Below, piece after piece: positions 20,301-28,698 of a DNA stretch of 64,000 bases. Source of the DNA: Vibrio sinus (GTDB lineage Bacteria; Pseudomonadota; Gammaproteobacteria; Enterobacterales; Vibrionaceae). Below the pieces are notes generated by a model that saw only the letters and a program-made list of their open reading frames with translations, was not told the DNA's origin and made no database searches. The position numbers and the translations under genes were made by a program. The DNA is taken from positions 62,001 to 126,000 of the forward strand of contig NZ_JAMKMR010000012.1 in NCBI RefSeq assembly GCF_023634645.1. Direction: 5' to 3'. The first letter of the stretch is position 1. Each line of letters starts with the position of its first letter.

Positions 20301-23300
20301 GGCAAATCGCTGGATTTACCGGGAGTGACTTCGAGTCAGCATATACTTAAGCCGGAACTCGCTAAGTTTGATTTGTTGTTCAACGTTACTTTTAGAAAAG
20401 AGTCAGGATTAAAGGTCGAAGCTTCGTTTCGTAAAGGTTATTGGTCTGAAGAAATTCAATCTCAGCTTTTATCAAACTATGAAAATGTTCTAAAAGCAAT
20501 GACGAGCGGTGCGTCTAAAGTTAATGACATCTCCTTACTTAGTGAGAGTGATGTTAAGCATCATCTCGTAGAATTGAATAAAACGAGCGCACAGCTAGAA
20601 GAACTAGATCTCATTTCACACTTCCAACATCGTGTTCAGCAATACCCTAATTCTCCGGCTGTATTGTTTAAAGATCGTGTATTGACTTATCAGCAGTTGG
20701 ATAAGCTGTCCGATAACGTTGCTCATGCATTACTAGAGTGTACCCATAGACAGTCTCTTCAAGGCAGCTCGATTGCGTTTTCCGTGGACAGAAATGATGC
20801 CATGATTGCCTTAATTCTTGGCATCATAAAAGTCGGTGCTCACTATGTACCATTTGATCCAAGTCATCCTGATGAGCGCTTACACTACGTTTTGCAAGAC
20901 AGTGGCTCTTGTTTATTGGTGACTGAGATGGCTCACCAAGGTCGACAAAATATTTGTACAGAAGTGATGCTAGATCAACTGCTCACAGATCAGGATTTCG
21001 GGCCTTTTGAATCAGTTCATCAGGCGATAGATGATGTTGCCTACATTATGTACACGTCTGGTTCGACTGGACAACCTAAAGGCGTGAAGGTGCCAGTGCG
21101 TGGTATTACCCGTTTGGTTGTGGAATGCCCAACCATCACCGTTTCTCCAGATTCGGTGTATGCGCAAGCAGGTAATATCGCTTTTGATGCCTCAACGCTG
21201 GAAATATGGGCGCCACTGCTTAATGGTGCAAGTGTCGTTGTTATTCCTTACGAAACTGTCATCGATAGTAATGCGCTACAAGAAGAGCTTAAGAGCAAGC
21301 GCGTGACAGATGCTTGGTTTACAGTAGCACTATTTAATCAGTTAGCGGCAGATAATCCGAATGCATTTGGTAACCTCAATAACTTGATGGTGGGTGGTGA
21401 TGCATTGAACCCGAAATCTATAGCGGCGGTGCTAAACTCGGCAACACCCCCGAAACAAATTTGGAATGGTTACGGCCCAACAGAAAATACCACTTTCACC
21501 ACGATGCATCCAATACAATTAACAGACTGTGGTAGACGTTCGATTCCTATTGGCAAGCCGATATCTAATACAACATGCTACGTGTTAAACGAACACTTAC
21601 AACCTCAACCCGTGGGGGTTCCAGGAGAGCTTTATACGAGTGGACTGGGGCTTGCTGATGGCTATTTAAATAAGCCTGAGAAAACGAAAGAAACATTTGT
21701 AGTTAACCCGTTCTTTGAACGTAAAGACGTTCGAGCGAATACGCCAGCAAATTCTATGATGTACAAGACGGGTGATAGAGTTCGTTGGTTAAGTGATGGT
21801 AGCCTTGAGTTCATCGGCCGAGTTGATAATCAGGTGAAGATTCGTGGCTTTAGGTTAGAGCTGGGTGAAGTAGAAGGGCTTTTGACCCAGATCCCGGAAG
21901 TTGAGCAAGCGGTTGTCATTGCAGTTAATCACAATGGACAGAAGCAGTTATTTGCCTACTGTGTCAGTGGGCTAAATCAGGCCGATATCTTAAAATCATT
22001 ACGTTCGAATGCACCAGCATACATGATCCCATCAGGGATGATGGTGATGGATAGCTTTCCATTAACAGCAAATGGAAAAGTGGATAAGCGAAAGTTACCA
22101 GAAGCCAACTTTGCCGTCGCCCCTGCGCAACAAATCGTTGAACCAAGAACCGAAACTGAAAAGGTATTGGTGGGTATATGGAAAGGTTTGCTAAAAGATA
22201 CGAATGAGGTAAGTGCCGATGACCACTTTTTCGAAGTTGGTGGACACTCTTTATTAGTCATCCAGATGATAGACCAAATTAACAAGCAATTAGGAATAAG
22301 ACTCGAAGTTAAAACGGTCTTCTCTTCCCCAGTGTTGTCTGAGCTAGCGAGTATACTCGATGGTGATACGAAAAATGACGATACCGATGATGCTCAAATG
22401 TGCATCGAAGATCAGTGGTTAAAACTGGAGAAACCGTTCATCTCTTCGAATGATGTTGAGATAAAAAGAGCACTGTTAACAGGTGCTACGGGCTTCTTGG
22501 GTGCTCATTTGCTGCATGAGCTGCAAAATCAAATGCCAAATGTCACTGTTCATTGTTTAGTTCGCGGTGAGGATGAGTCCTCATGCATGAGCAAGATCCG
22601 CTCAACTTGCCAAAAGTACCGACTGGATGTGGACTATGAACGGGTTGAAGTATTGTGTGGTGATCTCAATGAGTCCAAATTTGGTTTGTCTACCGAGGTT
22701 TGGGGTGAATTAGAGCAAAGTATTGATGCAATATATCACTGTGGTGCGTGGGTAAATCATCTGCACAGTTATTCAACACTTCGCAACGCGAATGTAATCA
22801 GTACGTTGGACTTTTTAGAGCTATGCCAACAAGGCTCACCGAAGAAAATGTTCTATGTCTCAACCATGTCTTCGGCTCCAACGGATGACAGCGGTATTAG
22901 AGAGAAGTTTGTTGCTGAAGCGCCAAACGCAGATAATGGATATATTCAGTCAAAGTGGGTATCTGAGCGTTTGGTGGAACAGGCTTTTGAGAAAGGGTTG
23001 TTTGGTACTATATATCGAATGGGTAATATTACTGGTTGTACTCGACACGGCGCGTCCAATGCAGATATTAACCATACGTTAAACCTGATCAAGGGCTGCT
23101 TGCAAATGGGGGCTGCACCGGATTGGGCTTCGTATAATCTCGATATTAGTCCCGCCGACGTATTAGCTAGCTTATTAGTATCGAGCAGTATGACGAGTAA
23201 GCACAGCCAAGAGATCGTGAACTTAGGCTATCTTTCGTCCGTTAACTGGCGGCAAAAAATAGAGCACTTAGTGAAAAAAGGGCATGATCTACAATTTGTA

Positions 23301-23525
23301 TGCCCTAAAGAGTGGGCAGAAAAATGGGTAGCTAATATTGATACTGATAACGCATTGTATCCGTTCAAGTCTTTCTACTTAGAGCCGAAGTTGCATCAAG
23401 AAATTGTCGTTGAACGGGAATATGTTGAGCAGTCAAACTTGAGCTTAAACATAAGTAACCTCTTGGATACTTATTATAGCTATTGGAATGATATTGGCTT
23501 TATTGAGCGCGAAATCAGTCATTAA
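17361..23525 (+). CDS. Two-module nonribosomal peptide synthetase with terminal reductase (A-T-C-A-T-R)
   Basis: The 2054-residue enzyme starts at a GTG (17361) with TGAGG before it. Domain order: adenylation 1 (YTSGSTGQPKG, NGYGPTENTTF, YKTGDRVRW, GRVDNQVKIRG, LTANGKVDKR), carrier 1 (GGHSL, S576), condensation (HHIITDG, 761-767), adenylation 2 (YTSGSTGQPKG from about 1231), carrier 2 (S1630), and a thioester reductase (GATGFLG 1708-1714; Y1861 and K1865). It would join two amino acids and release them as an aldehyde with NAD(P)H. By my alignment to the GrsA Phe pocket, both adenylation domains read D-A-L-W-M-G-G-T-F-K, close to the known valine code. The layout equals that of AusA from staphylococci, which makes pyrazinones. 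No phosphopantetheinyl transferase gene is in the window. Confidence 0.93.
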   Translation: MSNFSQLSSDLMQHLVEFNRTKCSVEELSLVELFQRNVQLNPSAIAVEYKNISLTYKQLDTISNQIARHLVEQFDGIDLRGKNIAFCLERDEKMIALIIAILKVGAAYIPFEPTHPDERLNYVLEDCSACLLVTDEASAGRQSICREVVLENAIGGDDSAAFNIVKTSPEDLAYIMYTSGSTGQPKGVLVTQKGITRLVLDSREINVSPEAVFAQAGNIAFDASTLEIWAPLLHGARIAVIPYEVVIDSIALQHELKDKRVTDAWFTVALFNQLATDNPNAFGGLNNLMVGGDALNPKTIAAVLNSETPPKQVWNGYGPTENTTFTTMHRIQAEDCDRISIPIGKPISNTTCYVLDENLCPVEHGHSGELYTSGLGLAKGYLNKEDKTRETFVRNPFYDNETVRSETPATEIMYKTGDRVRWLDDGSIEFIGRVDNQVKIRGFRLELGEVEARLTDLEGVEQAVVIAQEHNGQKQLVAYCVSDLSSTDIQRQFREKVPTYMVPSQLMCLDTLPLTANGKVDKRALPAADFALVGNDEIVPLETSMEKNLASIWSEILSIEPPISRNGNFFELGGHSLQVVKVKQQLLSKMGVEVRIADFFKFPILSELASYIETLKCGSIGIANNAIQRRDPEHQLIPLSFEQQRLWVIEKTQGPSALYHIPSAFKLDGNLSPSALEAAFEKLISRHESLHVRIVESNGQGFQQVGSCDFSLPVVSVESENALNKALEDDAERPFDLANEPLLRVRLYRYDGAYYLLVNIHHIITDGWSMGNFYSDLKAFYLQEIGESNAALDDLHIQYTDYCAWQKEQNFSSSLEFWKSSLDGVKPLELPTSSSSEVSNETIVSSVTLGDTFSKGLEQLAIRNQTGLFNILYSGLSIVLSRYCSQQDVPIASIWANRPVKELEKQIGFFANTIILRTQVNEQQQVEDFIRNNNQMLMESFEHGSAPLDKVLSMLDIPRNGDQHPLCSVAFVLQNTDGGDGKSLDLPGVTSSQHILKPELAKFDLLFNVTFRKESGLKVEASFRKGYWSEEIQSQLLSNYENVLKAMTSGASKVNDISLLSESDVKHHLVELNKTSAQLEELDLISHFQHRVQQYPNSPAVLFKDRVLTYQQLDKLSDNVAHALLECTHRQSLQGSSIAFSVDRNDAMIALILGIIKVGAHYVPFDPSHPDERLHYVLQDSGSCLLVTEMAHQGRQNICTEVMLDQLLTDQDFGPFESVHQAIDDVAYIMYTSGSTGQPKGVKVPVRGITRLVVECPTITVSPDSVYAQAGNIAFDASTLEIWAPLLNGASVVVIPYETVIDSNALQEELKSKRVTDAWFTVALFNQLAADNPNAFGNLNNLMVGGDALNPKSIAAVLNSATPPKQIWNGYGPTENTTFTTMHPIQLTDCGRRSIPIGKPISNTTCYVLNEHLQPQPVGVPGELYTSGLGLADGYLNKPEKTKETFVVNPFFERKDVRANTPANSMMYKTGDRVRWLSDGSLEFIGRVDNQVKIRGFRLELGEVEGLLTQIPEVEQAVVIAVNHNGQKQLFAYCVSGLNQADILKSLRSNAPAYMIPSGMMVMDSFPLTANGKVDKRKLPEANFAVAPAQQIVEPRTETEKVLVGIWKGLLKDTNEVSADDHFFEVGGHSLLVIQMIDQINKQLGIRLEVKTVFSSPVLSELASILDGDTKNDDTDDAQMCIEDQWLKLEKPFISSNDVEIKRALLTGATGFLGAHLLHELQNQMPNVTVHCLVRGEDESSCMSKIRSTCQKYRLDVDYERVEVLCGDLNESKFGLSTEVWGELEQSIDAIYHCGAWVNHLHSYSTLRNANVISTLDFLELCQQGSPKKMFYVSTMSSAPTDDSGIREKFVAEAPNADNGYIQSKWVSERLVEQAFEKGLFGTIYRMGNITGCTRHGASNADINHTLNLIKGCLQMGAAPDWASYNLDISPADVLASLLVSSSMTSKHSQEIVNLGYLSSVNWRQKIEHLVKKGHDLQFVCPKEWAEKWVANIDTDNALYPFKSFYLEPKLHQEIVVEREYVEQSNLSLNISNLLDTYYSYWNDIGFIEREISH

Positions 23526-23545
23526 TTTATTATTGTGATTTGAAA

Positions 23546-23598
23546 GTAAGCCATCACGCTTTAGGTAAAAGTGATGGCTTACTATACCCTTCTTTTTT
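23546..23598 (+). terminator. Terminator after the NRPS
   Basis: GTAAGCCATCAC and GTGATGGCTTAC form a perfect 12-bp stem (23546-23557 with 23571-23582), followed after a few bases by a T-rich run (TTCTTTTTTG). It lies between the NRPS and brnQ, so brnQ is either partly read through or has its own promoter. Confidence 0.7.
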
Positions 23599-23658
23599 GT
23601 TGTACAAGGATGTCGATGGGAAATAGAAATTAAATACTTATAACTCTACAGGTTTTTC

Positions 23659-24993
23659 GTGAGTAAAAAATTAACCATTATTGATATATTTGGCTTAGGT
23701 TTTATGACCTTTGCCTTCTTTCTTGGCGCTGGAAATATTATATTTCCACCTAAATCGGGATTTGAGGCAGGGAGTAACATGCCTTTATCTGTAGTCGGAT
23801 TTATTATTTCCGGTGTAGGACTGCCCTTGTTAGGGCTCATTTCTGTTGCTTTGTCCAAAGGCGGCTTCTCGAATATGACAACGCCTTTACCCCGGAAAGT
23901 AGCATTACTGTTTGGTATTGCGATAAACGTTATTTTGGGCCCGGCATTGGTGTGCCCCAGAGCTGGACTTGTGGCTTATAATATGGGCGTAGCTTCGTTT
24001 TTCCCTAAGTTCAGCTCGGTCGTTTATTCGATTATTTTTTTCACTGTTTGTGTGTACCTTGCACTTAAGAAAGGCACTTTATTGGATGCTATCGGAAAAG
24101 TGTTAACGCCAATTCTTATTGGATTACTAGTGGTACTGTCAATATCGGTTATACTTCACCCCCAAGGTGGAACCCCGTCTGCAACTGGTACATATATCCA
24201 TCATCCATTTAGCTCAGGTTTTTTACTTGGGTATAATACGATGGATATTTTTGCCTCTCTCATGTTTGGTACACTAATAACGGATGTATTAAAAGAAAAA
24301 GGTGTGTCCGATCAACGTACCCTGTGTAAATATCTATCTTACTCAGGAATCATATCGGCTGCTGGCTTGTTATTTGTATATGTATCCTTATTTTATCTAG
24401 GTTCGACAAGTGAAGGCATCGCCTTACCTGGCCAAAATGGTGGACAAATAATAACCAGTTATATTATTAAATTATTCGGCACACCTGGTTGCGTTATTCT
24501 TGCTTCAATCATTACCTTGGCATGTTTAACGACAGTAGTAGGCTTATTAGCGGCTAGTGCCGAATATTTTAGTAAACACCTGAAATACTTTAGCTATCGA
24601 GCATGGGTAGTGATTAGTGGGATAGCGTGTATCTTAGTAAGTAACCTAGGCTTAAACGGTTTAATAAAGATTTCGTCTCCAGTATTGGAGTTTTGCTATC
24701 CGCTAGCAATAACCTTAGTTTTACTTACCTTTGTCCAACAAAAACTCTCTAGCCCTGAAAAGTCTTACCGCGTGATAATGGCAGTGACGGCTATGTTTAG
24801 TTTGTGCGACGCATTACGTGATATCGCTCAGCAGTATCACGAAATTCCTCGCTGGCTTTCTTTACCGTGGTTTGACCATTTACCATTGGCAAAGCAGGGT
24901 TTAGCTTGGGTTTTGCCAATGATCGTGGTATTGATTTTCAGCTTGAAAGATACGACTCAGATAGGTCTTTCTTACAGACGTAGCGATCGTTGA
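23659..24993 (+). CDS. brnQ: Branched-chain amino acid carrier BrnQ (LIVCS family)
   Basis: The 444-residue protein has about twelve membrane helices and the family opening FGLGFMTFAFFLGAGNIIFPP, followed by VGFIISGVGLPLLG and GPALVCPRAGLVAYNMG. BrnQ carriers import leucine, isoleucine and valine with sodium or protons. The start is a GTG at 23659 with only a weak ribosome binding site. Its place directly after an NRPS whose pockets read as valine-like suggests that it feeds that enzyme. The gene could also be an ordinary nutrient importer; vibrios often have several. Confidence 0.95.
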   Translation: MSKKLTIIDIFGLGFMTFAFFLGAGNIIFPPKSGFEAGSNMPLSVVGFIISGVGLPLLGLISVALSKGGFSNMTTPLPRKVALLFGIAINVILGPALVCPRAGLVAYNMGVASFFPKFSSVVYSIIFFTVCVYLALKKGTLLDAIGKVLTPILIGLLVVLSISVILHPQGGTPSATGTYIHHPFSSGFLLGYNTMDIFASLMFGTLITDVLKEKGVSDQRTLCKYLSYSGIISAAGLLFVYVSLFYLGSTSEGIALPGQNGGQIITSYIIKLFGTPGCVILASIITLACLTTVVGLLAASAEYFSKHLKYFSYRAWVVISGIACILVSNLGLNGLIKISSPVLEFCYPLAITLVLLTFVQQKLSSPEKSYRVIMAVTAMFSLCDALRDIAQQYHEIPRWLSLPWFDHLPLAKQGLAWVLPMIVVLIFSLKDTTQIGLSYRRSDR

Positions 24994-25003
24994 AGCCTCT
25001 TTC

Positions 25004-25492
25004 CTATATTGGCGCATTACCTGACATATGACGCCAAATCATACTGGACGACCAAAACTGATTGACTGAAGGGCGCTCTGGGCTACACCACCAGTGTTCC
25101 CTTTGTTCAAGATTAATCTTATGTTGTTTCCCGTCACTTGTTATGCCGATGTCCTTTTGTTCATCGTGACGTTTGACCATAAAGTTTTGTTCGGAATACA
25201 GTAAGTTACCTGAAACATGCTTGAGTGGACCATCGGACTTCAATAAGTTCCAACTGTTGGGCACGGTTTCAGGTAATTGAAGTTTGGCCCATCCAAAAAG
25301 ATTACCACGACAAGCTATCTCATTATATCCACAGTCACCGTCTAACCTCACTCCTCGAAAGTGAGCGTCTTTTTCATTCTGCGGTCCATGGTAGGTGCCT
25401 AAATACAATTCGTTAGTCTGGATGTGCAGATATAATACTTGCTCATTTTCTGACGGCTTTGTTTCTTGAAAGTCGTTCCATTGGTACTGCAT
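25004..25492 (-). CDS. Hypothetical protein with N-terminal DUF551-like segment
   Basis: I do not recognise a full family. The 162-residue soluble protein starts at the ATG at 25492, which has AAGGAAG before it; an upstream in-frame start at 25540 lacks one. The N-terminus (WNDFQETKPSENEQVLYL, then LYLGTYHGP) resembles the short DUF551-type module of small hypothetical and phage proteins. The C-terminal half holds EHWWCSPERPS and is unlike anything I know. It is convergent with brnQ. Confidence 0.6.
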   Translation of the reverse strand: MQYQWNDFQETKPSENEQVLYLHIQTNELYLGTYHGPQNEKDAHFRGVRLDGDCGYNEIACRGNLFGWAKLQLPETVPNSWNLLKSDGPLKHVSGNLLYSEQNFMVKRHDEQKDIGITSDGKQHKINLEQREHWWCSPERPSVNQFWSSSMIWRHMSGNAPI

Positions 25493-25908
25493 GTTAACTT
25501 CCTTATGATGGATATGTGTTTGCTTAATTTTTTGTAGCACGGCAATATTCCAAAGTCTATAAAAAAATTTTACAAAATAACTATTATTGATAAGTTTTAC
25601 ATATTGTTGTTAGATGTCTTATCGCTACTAATGAAACAAATTACTTATTTTTCAAGCAAACTATGTTTAATAGGGAATCGTACGGAAGTTTATATACACA
25701 ATTCGGATTGATTAAAACACAATCATCGTATTTTTCGATATACCACTCTTCTAATCACACTTTGTTCAGTGAAAAACTCGTATCCGAAGTAGCAAATTTC
25801 AATATTGATGGTCAAAATAAAGACGACCGCACAGTAATATGGGTGAGAAGTAAGCAATAGCTTGGAGGCCGATGCTTCAGCTGGAAGCGGGCCTAGTAGA
25901 GGAAAGTG
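25493..25908. other. AT-rich intergenic region
   Basis: About 400 bases between divergent genes. A 65-codon frame at 25663-25860 has no ribosome binding site and no recognisable protein pattern, so I do not call it. Short GC-rich inverted stretches (about 25861-25895) precede the hydrolase start. No clear operator seen. Confidence 0.4.
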
Positions 25909-26748
25909 ATGGTGAAACAAAGACTGTTCAGCGCGGCTATTTTAACGTTATTCGTTGGGTTTATTTTTAAATCCAACAGTTATGCGACAACAGCGAGTGT
26001 CGCGACCTTATATACCGATGGCGAATTAGCTTTCGTGAAGCAAGGTGATGTGAATAGCCACTTTCGCGTGATATTTATCCATGGCTCACCAGGAAGTAAA
26101 GAGGCCTACAAAATCTATTTGAACGACAAGTGGCTGCAAAAACATGCTGAGCTGATTTCCGTCGATAGAATAGGTTATGGCCAGTCTCCACACCGTCTAG
26201 ATGCGAGCTTAGATTCACAAGCCGATTCTATTTTGCCCTTACTTGCAAAAGACAAAGCTAATATTCTTGTTGGCCATTCATTGGGTGGGCCCATCGCACT
26301 TGATGTTGCGCTGATGCATCCAGATTTAGTCCAAGGCCTAGTGCTCGTCGCTCCTGCTTTTGATCCTAAATTGGAAAAACCCAAATGGTATAACTGGATA
26401 GCAGATACGTGGCTGGTGAATGTATTTCTGTCAGAAAACTGGAGTCGTTCAAATGCGGAAATGATGCCACTTTCTTCTGAGCTTAATAAACTGAGCCATA
26501 AAAACTGGCTCAGCTTAAATAATGTACCTGTGACGTTAATTCACGGCGTAGACGACAGCATATCTGATCCAAATAATTCTGTTTTCGCATTGGCTCGCTT
26601 ATCCGGAAAGTCTAAGAAGCTAGTGAAAGTCGAGGGCCAAGGGCATTTTATACTGTGGGATGATCCTCAAACCATTATTACTGAAATTAAGGCTATGCTG
26701 TCTTCAATCCCACCAGTTAAATCAACGAATAGCCCAAGTTCAAAGTAA
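25909..26748 (+). CDS. Exported alpha/beta hydrolase
   Basis: The 279-residue protein has an N-terminal signal peptide or anchor (about 1-26) and an alpha/beta-hydrolase fold: HGSPGS (59-64) as oxyanion loop, nucleophile S124 in GHSLGG, the acid loop GVDDSISDP and the late GHFILWDDP with the catalytic histidine. The ATG at 25909 with GAGGAAAG before it is preferred to the GTG at 25906. The last codons and the stop lie in a solo end of the dispersed TATACCC repeat, and the gene overlaps the end of a convergent 47-codon frame by nine bases. Substrate unknown; probably an esterase or similar. Confidence 0.88.
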   Translation: MVKQRLFSAAILTLFVGFIFKSNSYATTASVATLYTDGELAFVKQGDVNSHFRVIFIHGSPGSKEAYKIYLNDKWLQKHAELISVDRIGYGQSPHRLDASLDSQADSILPLLAKDKANILVGHSLGGPIALDVALMHPDLVQGLVLVAPAFDPKLEKPKWYNWIADTWLVNVFLSENWSRSNAEMMPLSSELNKLSHKNWLSLNNVPVTLIHGVDDSISDPNNSVFALARLSGKSKKLVKVEGQGHFILWDDPQTIITEIKAMLSSIPPVKSTNSPSSK

Positions 26749-26758
26749 CTTGGGTATA
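26733..26758. repeat. Solo end of the TATACCC repeat family, hairpin at a gene end
   Basis: CCCAAGTT (26733-26740) and AACTTGGG (26747-26754) form a hairpin, and the segment TAACTTGGGTATA equals the right end of the element at 3044-3307. It supplies the last codons and stop of the hydrolase and, on the other strand, the stop of the 47-codon frame. It may act as a bidirectional terminator. Confidence 0.6.
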
Positions 26759-26883
26759 TTCTCGTTATTTTCTTCACTCGCTTCTCGGAAAGGGATTCCA
26801 AGCGCATCGCAAGCTTCCTTGCGGGTCATGTTGAGGTGCAGCATATACATAACAATGGCTACTTCCCAATTTGAATCGTTCAT
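26740..26883 (-). CDS. Small hypothetical protein, 47 residues
   Basis: A 47-codon frame starts at ATG 26883 with AAGG before it and ends at TGA 26740-26742. The product is charged and helix-forming (EVAIVMYMLHLNMTRKEACD, then ALGIPFREASE), with a hint of a helix-turn-helix. I know no family. It is convergent with the hydrolase gene and overlaps it by nine bases. The codon content looks coding, but a chance frame cannot be excluded. Confidence 0.45.
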   Translation of the reverse strand: MNDSNWEVAIVMYMLHLNMTRKEACDALGIPFREASEENNENIPKLL

Positions 26884-27135
26884 ACACTACCTTAGTCTTA
26901 TATTTTTGATGGTATAAAAGAGGGATGATTCCGTAAGAGTAAGTTACATATATTAACAACAATAATATCAATACAATATTGACACTAAGGAAAACAAAGA
27001 TTTTTATAAAATTGATCCGGATGAAATATTAACAATAAACTTTCTTTGTTAATATTTATTCATTAAAGTGTCGTTTATATATACTGATTATGTCTGTATT
27101 CTGACATAATTTATTCATTCCAAAAGGAGAGGTTT

Positions 27136-27642
27136 GTGTTTACTAGTGAACGTCTATTTATGACCCTGATTGAAGCTCAAGATTGGCCTCTTTTTCTGCA
27201 ACTGAAAACCGACCCACTCGTTGCAAAGTGGTGCTGGGATATTCCCACCAATGAACAAGTGAGAGAACAGTTTGAATCTCGATTCAACCCGCCGACAGAA
27301 AACGGTGAGCACTGGTTCACTTATGTGGTTAGAGAAAAGCAGTCTGAGCAAGCTGTAGGAATTACGGGATTTAAACTGTCCGGTCAAATAGCCCAAGTCG
27401 GTTATTTATTTCTGCCAAACTTTATGGGCCGAGGTTACGCAACAGAAAGTCTTGGTAGTGTTATTGATTGGGGTAAAAAACACCATCAAATTGACGCTTT
27501 CTCGGCCATTGTCACAGCTGGGAACATTGCTTCGGAAAGAGTATTAGAAAAATGCGGTTTTACGTTGAGTGAGGTTATTCCAGATGCGTATGAAATCGGT
27601 CATAACAAATACGACGATCATATTTTTTCGCTGAATTTATAA
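27136..27642 (+). CDS. GNAT acetyltransferase (RimJ/RimL-like)
   Basis: The 168-residue protein starts at a GTG with a strong AAAGGAGAGG before it. It has the RimJ/RimL-type GNAT pattern: ERLFMTLIEAQDW at the start, the acetyl-CoA loop FMGRGYATES (96-105) and the late AGNIASERVLEKCGFTLSE. Such enzymes acetylate protein N-termini or small amines with acetyl-CoA. No neighbour points to a substrate. Confidence 0.9.
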   Translation: MFTSERLFMTLIEAQDWPLFLQLKTDPLVAKWCWDIPTNEQVREQFESRFNPPTENGEHWFTYVVREKQSEQAVGITGFKLSGQIAQVGYLFLPNFMGRGYATESLGSVIDWGKKHHQIDAFSAIVTAGNIASERVLEKCGFTLSEVIPDAYEIGHNKYDDHIFSLNL

Positions 27643-27844
27643 GCTTTAGCCCTTTATCTGAAATATCACTGTTAGATATTGTTACGACCGCTTTTATATA
27701 AAGTATCAGCTTGTAGTGGTTGATATGTCTATTGATAACCTTAAATTAACAAAATGTGAAACTTAGCCTTACAAATGGCTGACGGTCTTCATGATATATA
27801 AAGCTTGATATCAATAAAGGCTGATGTAATTTAAGGTTCAAAGG

Positions 27845-28579
27845 ATGAAACAAAACCTCCCTTCTTATACTGTTTTGGTGCTGGTCGCATGCACGTCATT
27901 TTCCGCTGCTGCAGAAGAGAAAAAGGAACCACCCTGGAGTGGAAATGTTCAATTTGGTTTTAGTGCAACAGGAGGGAACACCACTTCGTCTAGCACTAAT
28001 GGTGGCGTAACCCTGCAATACAAAGAAGACAAATGGAATAATAAGGTCAATTTTAATGCGATTAATAATACCAGCGAAGGAGAGACTTCCGCTGAGCTTT
28101 ACGATCTAGAAGTCGGGGTAAACTACTACCAAACCAAGAAGGATTTCGTCTCTTATACCAGTAGTAATACGTACAATGAGTTTAGTACTTATGATATTAC
28201 GATTGTAAATGCCATTGGTTTAGGTAAACAGCTAATAGGCAATAAAAAGGTGACGCTAGATGTTCAACTTGGCCCAGGTTATCGATTCCAACGTGTAGCG
28301 GAAACTGGTGAGAAAAGTGAGGAATTGGTGGGACAAATGTCCAGCGACTTTGTGTGGAATATCAGTAAAGTGGCATCGTTTGAGCAAACATTTAACGTCA
28401 ATACAGGTTCAGATAATACCCAGCTTAAAGCGAAATCCGCGCTCACCACAAAGATCCTAGACAATCTAGGGCTTCAGCTTGGTTATACCATTACTCACAA
28501 TACCAACCTGCCAGAGGGAAGCAAAAATACGAAGAAAACCGACTATTATTCTAGTGTTAATGTTATCTACTCTTTTTAA
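27845..28579 (+). CDS. DUF481 outer-membrane beta-barrel protein (YdiY-like)
   Basis: The 244-residue protein has a signal peptide (about 1-23, SAAAEE) and a series of amphipathic beta strands: WSGNVQFGFSATGGNTTSSS, DLEVGVNYYQTKKDF, and a C-terminal VNVIYSF ending in phenylalanine, typical of outer-membrane barrels. It matches the DUF481/YdiY family of salt-stress-induced outer membrane proteins of unknown function. It stands alone between an acetyltransferase gene and ldhA. Confidence 0.88.
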   Translation: MKQNLPSYTVLVLVACTSFSAAAEEKKEPPWSGNVQFGFSATGGNTTSSSTNGGVTLQYKEDKWNNKVNFNAINNTSEGETSAELYDLEVGVNYYQTKKDFVSYTSSNTYNEFSTYDITIVNAIGLGKQLIGNKKVTLDVQLGPGYRFQRVAETGEKSEELVGQMSSDFVWNISKVASFEQTFNVNTGSDNTQLKAKSALTTKILDNLGLQLGYTITHNTNLPEGSKNTKKTDYYSSVNVIYSF

Positions 28580-28698
28580 AAGCTTGTAGAGGCATCCAAT
28601 AACATATTGCTTCTTTCCAGATAAACTTAGACACAAGTATGGATAGTGCTCCATAATGGAGAGCAGTATTATTAGAGTTATCGGTAAGGACGCATTTA

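Noticed and set aside
25663..25860. 65-codon frame in an AT-rich spacer
   Set aside because: No ribosome binding site, no recognisable family; frames of this size occur by chance.
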